Assembly (NCBI GenBank): GCA_902796775.1
Contig: CADBQK010000363.1
Location: forward strand, 1-6,135
Reading direction: 5' to 3'
Origin: an uncultured Lachnospiraceae bacterium
GTDB taxonomy: Bacteria; Bacillota_A; Clostridia; Lachnospirales; Lachnospiraceae
Length of the DNA stretch: 6,135 bases
Shown: in pieces, positions 1-3,303 of the stretch
Numbering within the stretch: position 1 is the stretch's first letter
How the letters are laid out: each line of letters starts with the position of its first letter
Notes under the pieces: generated by a model
What the model was told of the DNA's origin: nothing
Databases searched by the model: none
Seen by the model: only the letters and a program-made list of their open reading frames with translations
Translations under genes and position numbers: made by a program

Positions 1-1
1 G

Positions 2-196
2 CTGATCAGGCAGTCTGATGATCCCGTTAATATTGAAAAGCTGCAGTCAGACCGCGAAACCACGCAGAAAATTCTTAAGCAGATCCGAAAGGAAATCCGG
101 CTATGTGAAAACATACAGAAAAGATCAGAAGCATTGGAAACAATGCGTGACCGGACAGGCGGCACCATTGCTAAGGAAGAAGAGCGTTACCGGTAA
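2..196 (+). CDS. 3' end of a plus-strand gene, possibly a relaxase/mobilization protein (5' end outside window)
   Basis: A reading frame enters from the left edge and stays open for 64 codons to a TAA at 194-196. The visible protein is extremely rich in Lys, Arg, Glu and Gln, with heptad-like spacing typical of a helical or coiled-coil tail, and ends KEEERYR. The core stretch KQIRKEIRLCENIQKRSEAL resembles, from memory, the C-terminal region of clostridial relaxases (MobA/Rlx type, PF03432), where an RKE-x-x-LCE-x-I-x-x-RS pattern recurs before a charged end. Such proteins nick DNA at oriT of mobilizable elements; the catalytic N-terminal domain would lie outside this window. The gene is convergent with the methyltransferase at 426-1241. 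What is seen is an open, protein-like tail; the relaxase name is an inference from a short segment, and another coiled-coil protein remains possible. Confidence 0.5.
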   Translation: MIRQSDDPVNIEKLQSDRETTQKILKQIRKEIRLCENIQKRSEALETMRDRTGGTIAKEEERYR

Positions 197-425
197 TCAA
201 ACACCGAGTTTTCCATTCAATTACAGACTGTGTCAGACGATGAAGCAGCCACAAGATCCGGCAGCAGAGCAAGGGAGGCTGATCCGCATACAAAGAACGA
301 GCTCCCGACTACCGGCACAATCCGGTGGTCAGGAGCTGTTTTCATCTCATAGAACTGGATCACAGTTTCAACTAACCCTGTTCGATCAGCTACATGACAT
401 TCTCAAAAGCAGATTGCCTTTCCTC
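197..425. other. Convergent intergenic region with one strong hairpin, no convincing gene
   Basis: This stretch separates the plus-strand gene ending at 196 from the minus-strand methyltransferase ending at 426. The only clear structure is the hairpin at 300-337. The frame of the left-edge gene continues open after its stop for 51 codons, to a TAG at 350-352. On the minus strand a 42-codon frame lies at 217-345. Neither has a Shine-Dalgarno sequence or a recognisable domain, so neither is called as a gene. Confidence 0.6.
300..337. terminator. Strong hairpin between convergent genes, probable (bidirectional) terminator
   Basis: Positions 300-305 pair perfectly with 332-337. After a C/A mismatch (306/331), 307-315 pair with 322-330 with a single G-T wobble (310/327), closing a six-base loop CACAAT at 316-321. 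This gives 15 pairs in a 38-base element, mostly G-C. On the plus strand it is followed by GTTTTC, and on the minus strand by CGTTCTTTG. Both U-tracts are short, so it is a plausible but not ideal rho-independent terminator. It sits about 100 bases after the plus-strand stop and about 90 bases after the methyltransferase stop, so it could serve both. An alternative is a structured DNA element belonging to the neighbouring mobile element. Confidence 0.55.
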
Positions 426-1241
426 CTATACCTTTGGTTCATCCAACTTCAAGTGCAGGATCAGCACCTGTTTCTTCCGTTCTGCTGTTTTCATCGAAAT
501 GCGTGTTACCAAATTCAACTTTTTGCTCAACAGCCTCAGTGCGTCCGGGAAAAAGGTCTTTTCTTCCAACAGAACGGTACCGCACTTCTCGGCAAATGAT
601 TTACTGTCATTGATTCCGAAGTACATTAGGGCGCTGGTGTTGCCTGTCCGCTTAATGAACCAGTTCGTATATTTCAGTCCACTTTCACTGGTGGCGTCAA
701 AAATCATCTCCGCACCGGGAAAAGCCTCCTTGCAGTTTTGGATGAAAGCGATTACCTCTTTCTCGTGGAAGTACTGGAACACACCGGAAATAATCAGGAG
801 TGTGGGCAGAGAATGATCTATCTGCTTTGCCCATTCCATCTTAAACATATCGCCGGGGATCGTTGTCTCACGATCTCGCTGTCCGAATACCTTACGTCTT
901 GCCTCGATAACCTCCGGGAGATCAGATTCATACCAGCTTACACCGGGAAGGTCGTCATGCAGTCGGTCATAGGCGGTCTCAAGGCCCGCACCGAGATAGA
1001 CAACGTTGCAATCCGGATGAGCCTTCGCAAAGGCCGTGACCATCTGATCCATGTTGTAATACCGCGCCACCGAGGCCATATTGCTGTACTGGGACGAGCC
1101 CTTCGCAGCATCCTCCGGCAGGTATGGCTCCAACTCCAGCGCCTTTTTGTCTACAAAGTACTCCGGAAACTCCTTGGAAATAGCAATCCGTGCCACCAGC
1201 GGGACAAACAAAGTGTTGGCAACACCTTCAAACTTGTTCAT
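426..1241 (-). CDS. SAM-dependent methyltransferase, LCM/PPM1/TcmP-like family (O-methyltransferase)
   Basis: This 271-residue cytosolic protein has the layout of class I SAM-dependent methyltransferases of the leucine carboxyl methyltransferase group (PF04072, COG3315), which methylate carboxylates or hydroxyls on proteins or small molecules such as polyketides. The glycine-rich SAM-binding motif I is at residues 79-94 (NVVYLGAGLETAYDRL). The acidic motif II region is at 103-119 (WYESDLPEVIEARRKVF), Gly-Asp follows at 130-131, and the strand LLIISGVFQYF is at 148-158. Length fits the family. The start is ATG at 1239-1241, with GGGAGG at 1250-1255 eight bases upstream; a nearby ATG at 1243-1245 is out of frame and too close to the ribosome site. 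The stop is TAG. It lies 128 bases behind the transporter genes on the same strand and has a candidate promoter of its own. Family is well supported. Substrate is unknown; modification of a metallophore or of a transported metabolite is inferred from context only. Confidence 0.88.
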   Translation of the reverse strand: MNKFEGVANTLFVPLVARIAISKEFPEYFVDKKALELEPYLPEDAAKGSSQYSNMASVARYYNMDQMVTAFAKAHPDCNVVYLGAGLETAYDRLHDDLPGVSWYESDLPEVIEARRKVFGQRDRETTIPGDMFKMEWAKQIDHSLPTLLIISGVFQYFHEKEVIAFIQNCKEAFPGAEMIFDATSESGLKYTNWFIKRTGNTSALMYFGINDSKSFAEKCGTVLLEEKTFFPDALRLLSKKLNLVTRISMKTAERKKQVLILHLKLDEPKV

Positions 1242-1249
1242 ACATAGAT

Positions 1250-1255
1250 CCTCCC
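1250..1255 (-). promoter_or_regulatory. Ribosome binding site of the methyltransferase
   Basis: On the minus strand this reads GGGAGG, eight bases before the ATG at 1239-1241. It selects that start over the overlapping out-of-frame ATG at 1243-1245, which would leave a spacer of only four bases and opens only a few codons. Confidence 0.75.
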
Positions 1256-1288
1256 TAATTTCATACGACTGTATCCGGCCAAATCTGT

Positions 1289-1317
1289 TTAAGGTAAATT
1301 ATGGTTAGCGACCTTAA
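1289..1317. promoter_or_regulatory. Inverted repeat overlapping the -10 element, candidate operator
   Basis: TTAAGGT at 1289-1295 and ACCTTAA at 1311-1317 form a perfect 7-base inverted repeat with a 15-base spacer. A smaller GGT-N5-ACC dyad (1303-1313) lies inside it. The element covers the candidate -10 box (1298-1303) and most of the -10/-35 spacer, a placement typical of repressor sites. It does not match the 19-base DtxR/IdeR box, in which GGT and ACC are separated by seven bases, nor a Fur box, so the regulator is unknown. A 7-base repeat in a gap this size can occur by chance. Confidence 0.35.
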
Positions 1318-1325
1318 CTCGTCAA
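1298..1325 (-). promoter_or_regulatory. Candidate sigma-A promoter for the methyltransferase
   Basis: Reading the minus strand, TTGACG (1320-1325, five of six matches to the -35 consensus) is followed after 16 bases by CATAAT (1298-1303, five of six matches to the -10 consensus). Transcription would begin near 1291, leaving a leader of about 50 bases that contains the ribosome binding site. It lies in the only sizeable gap in the minus-strand gene series, which is where an internal promoter would be expected. It implies that the methyltransferase can be expressed separately from the transporter operon, although read-through from upstream is not excluded. Confidence 0.5.
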
Positions 1326-1369
1326 GAAAAGCGTTGAAGAAATATTCGATCTCCGCAGCGTTTTTGGCT

Positions 1370-1555
1370 TTATTCGCTTTTCATGATGCGATAGAAGACG
1401 ACGCCAACGACCAGCAGCGCAAGTCCCGCGATCAGGCAGAGGTGCGGCACGAGGGCCGGAACGCCTGCTTGGCCCAGATACAGTCCCCCAATCAGAAGAA
1501 ATACGCTTAAGAGCATAGTCAGAAGGCCGATCATCCGGCAGGTATTTTTACTCAT
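1370..1555 (-). CDS. Small two-helix integral membrane protein, function unknown
   Basis: This 61-residue protein has two hydrophobic segments, about residues 8-28 (IGLLTMLLSVFLLIGGLYLG) and 35-54, separated by a short GQAGVPALVPH turn. The N-terminus is short and basic, and the end is YRIMKSE. No signal-peptide cleavage site or catalytic motif is visible. The start is ATG at 1553-1555, which overlaps the stop of the preceding ABC transporter gene as ATGA (1552-1555), with GGGAGG at 1563-1568 seven bases upstream. Tight coupling and a clear ribosome site support a real gene despite its size, and suggest that it is made in proportion with the transporter. It could be an accessory or stabilising subunit of that transporter. 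I do not recognise its family. Confidence 0.72.
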   Translation of the reverse strand: MSKNTCRMIGLLTMLLSVFLLIGGLYLGQAGVPALVPHLCLIAGLALLVVGVVFYRIMKSE

Positions 1556-3303
1556 GCGCTTGCCTCCCAGTTCCAGCTTTTCATCTGATCCTGCAGCTCA
1601 ACCATGTGGCGGTATGAGCCGTCTTTCGTCATCAGTTCCTCGTGGCCGCCTTCTTCAACGATCCTGCCCTTTTCTAGCACAAGAATCGTATCAGCACTCC
1701 GGATCGTGTTCAGCCGGTGAGCAATGACCAGCACTGTTTTGTTTCGGCAAAGTTCGCTCATAGCCTGTTGGATATAAAACTCATTGTCCGCATCCACGCT
1801 TGCTGTGGCTTCGTCAAGAATAATGATCGGTGCGTCCTTCAGGATACACCGGGCAATAGAGATGCGCTGCGCCTCACCACCGGAGAGGCTGGCGCCTCCC
1901 TCGCCCACAATAGTGTCAAAGCCATATGGCAGGCGCATGATGAAATCATAGCAACGGGCTTTCCTGGCCGCCTCTGCAACTTCTTCATAAGATGCTTCCG
2001 GTCTTCCCATCGCGATATTGTTAAAGATCGTATCCTCAAAGAGATAGACCTTCTGAAACACCATACTGATCTGTGACATCAGAGTCTCCATAGGAAGATC
2101 TTTTATGTTGATGCCCCGAAGTTTTACCTCACCCTCCTGCACATCCCAGAACCTCGCCAGCAGATTGGCAATGGTAGTCTTACCGCTGCCGGACTCGCCC
2201 ACCAGAGCGATCATCTGTCCGCGGTCTGCTGTGAAAGAGATGTCATGCAGAATGGTCTCTTTTCCATAGGCAAATTTCACGTGGTCAAATTGAATCTCAT
2301 GTTCCGCCACCTCTGGCAGTTTTCCTGTTCCTTCCATGGACAGTGTTTTCTCCGCAAAAACTGCATCCAGCCGGTCCAGACAGTTTTCCATGATCGTCAA
2401 CCGTGAATCCAACTGGAACAGGTGCTTGATTGGTGCAAAAATATTCAGAAGGAACAGCATTACTCCCAAGAAGCCTGCACTGTCCAGCAGCCCCTGTCCC
2501 CTTAGCCATACAGCAAGGGTGAGAATCGCCGCCGTTCCCACTGCATATAGAATCTGGAGCGCTCGTTCCCACGGAGTATGCTGTCGCTCGAAGGTAAGAT
2601 TGGCATCCCTGCTTTGGGCAAAACTCTGCCGCAGTTCACCGGCGCTTTCGCCGGTCAGACAGAAGCTTTTGGAAACGCCAAGCCCTTCGGTGTATTCGAT
2701 CACCGCGCCGGTCAGGTCCTCGATGGCCTGCTGCCTCAAAGCAGAGTTTCGCATAGATTCCCGGTTCATGGGATGGGCGATGCAGACAGCAATCAACTCG
2801 GTGACGAGCGCTGCCGCTCCCAGATACGGATGCAGCGTGAATAAAAACACTGTCAGCACCAGCTGGGCAAAACTGTCGCTCACCACTTCAGCAACAATGT
2901 TCATGCTGTTCTCTTCAATGAACACCATATCTGCAGAGAGGATGGAGCTGATCCGGCCCAGATTTCCTGCTGTAAAATAGCCCATAGGCAGCCTGCGCAG
3001 ATGTGCTGCAAAGTCTTTTCGCTTCTCAGCAAAAACTTCATATCCGGTGGCAGACTGAAAACGGTCTGTCAGATTCTGAAAAACAGTTCCAAGCGCAAAG
3101 AATATAAGCAGTGCTCCTGCAGAAAGGCAGCAGGTGATCACGTCTGCTGTTCCATCCATCAGTTTCCGTACGATCCATACCGCGACGAAGATCGGCGCGT
3201 TCTGACAGATCGATTTCAGAAAGGAGAACAGATAGGCAATGCGGATCTTAGCAGCGAAATGCCCGCCGCAAAACTTCAGAATGCGATGAACCATTCCGAT
3301 CAT
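1552..3303 (-). CDS. ABC transporter half, exporter-fold membrane domain plus ATPase (second subunit of a heterodimer)
   Basis: This 583-residue inner-membrane protein is a typical half-transporter. A six-helix type IV (exporter-fold) membrane domain spans about residues 20-300, with hydrophobic runs near 24-48, 58-78, 140-176, 250-267 and 275-295, followed by a nucleotide-binding domain. The ATPase is complete: Walker A GESGSGKTT (369-377), Q-loop Gln417, signature LSGGEAQR (473-480), Walker B IIILDEAT (493-500), D-loop ASVDADNE and H-loop His529. The start is taken at 3301-3303 rather than at the longer in-frame ATG (3355-3357), because GGGAGGAG lies seven bases upstream of it and it overlaps the previous stop as ATGA. 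The neighbouring gene ends in the same architecture, so the two probably form one heterodimer. By arrangement the pair resembles the siderophore importers YbtP/YbtQ and IrtA/IrtB, although drug or peptide export cannot be excluded from sequence alone. Confidence 0.9.
   Translation of the reverse strand: MIGMVHRILKFCGGHFAAKIRIAYLFSFLKSICQNAPIFVAVWIVRKLMDGTADVITCCLSAGALLIFFALGTVFQNLTDRFQSATGYEVFAEKRKDFAAHLRRLPMGYFTAGNLGRISSILSADMVFIEENSMNIVAEVVSDSFAQLVLTVFLFTLHPYLGAAALVTELIAVCIAHPMNRESMRNSALRQQAIEDLTGAVIEYTEGLGVSKSFCLTGESAGELRQSFAQSRDANLTFERQHTPWERALQILYAVGTAAILTLAVWLRGQGLLDSAGFLGVMLFLLNIFAPIKHLFQLDSRLTIMENCLDRLDAVFAEKTLSMEGTGKLPEVAEHEIQFDHVKFAYGKETILHDISFTADRGQMIALVGESGSGKTTIANLLARFWDVQEGEVKLRGINIKDLPMETLMSQISMVFQKVYLFEDTIFNNIAMGRPEASYEEVAEAARKARCYDFIMRLPYGFDTIVGEGGASLSGGEAQRISIARCILKDAPIIILDEATASVDADNEFYIQQAMSELCRNKTVLVIAHRLNTIRSADTILVLEKGRIVEEGGHEELMTKDGSYRHMVELQDQMKSWNWEASA

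Noticed and set aside
217..345. Minus-strand 42-codon frame beginning MKTAPDHRIVPVVGSSFF
   Set aside because: It has no Shine-Dalgarno sequence, and its beginning is simply the reverse complement of the hairpin at 300-337. It has no recognisable domain, although a database check for conserved copies would be worthwhile.
320..352. LPxTG sortase signal (LPTTG) in the frame after the stop at 196
   Set aside because: There is no hydrophobic membrane segment or positively charged tail of the usual length after it, and no expressed gene is evident.
18..599. Plus-strand frame of 193 codons crossing the methyltransferase end
   Set aside because: It runs antisense through the well-supported methyltransferase and overlaps the more protein-like frame ending at 196. 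It has no ribosome site and no family features.
1289..1317. DtxR/IdeR iron box
   Set aside because: The GGT and ACC half-sites are five bases apart in the inner dyad and 15 apart in the outer one, not seven as in the known 19-base box. Iron control cannot be claimed from this site.
1326..1382. Inverted repeat GAAAAGCG (1326-1333) / CGCTTTTC (1375-1382) after the small membrane protein, considered as a terminator
   Set aside because: The loop would be 41 bases with no clear inner structure, the stem is only eight mostly A-T pairs, and it abuts the promoter -35 element. The repeat is real but weak as a terminator.
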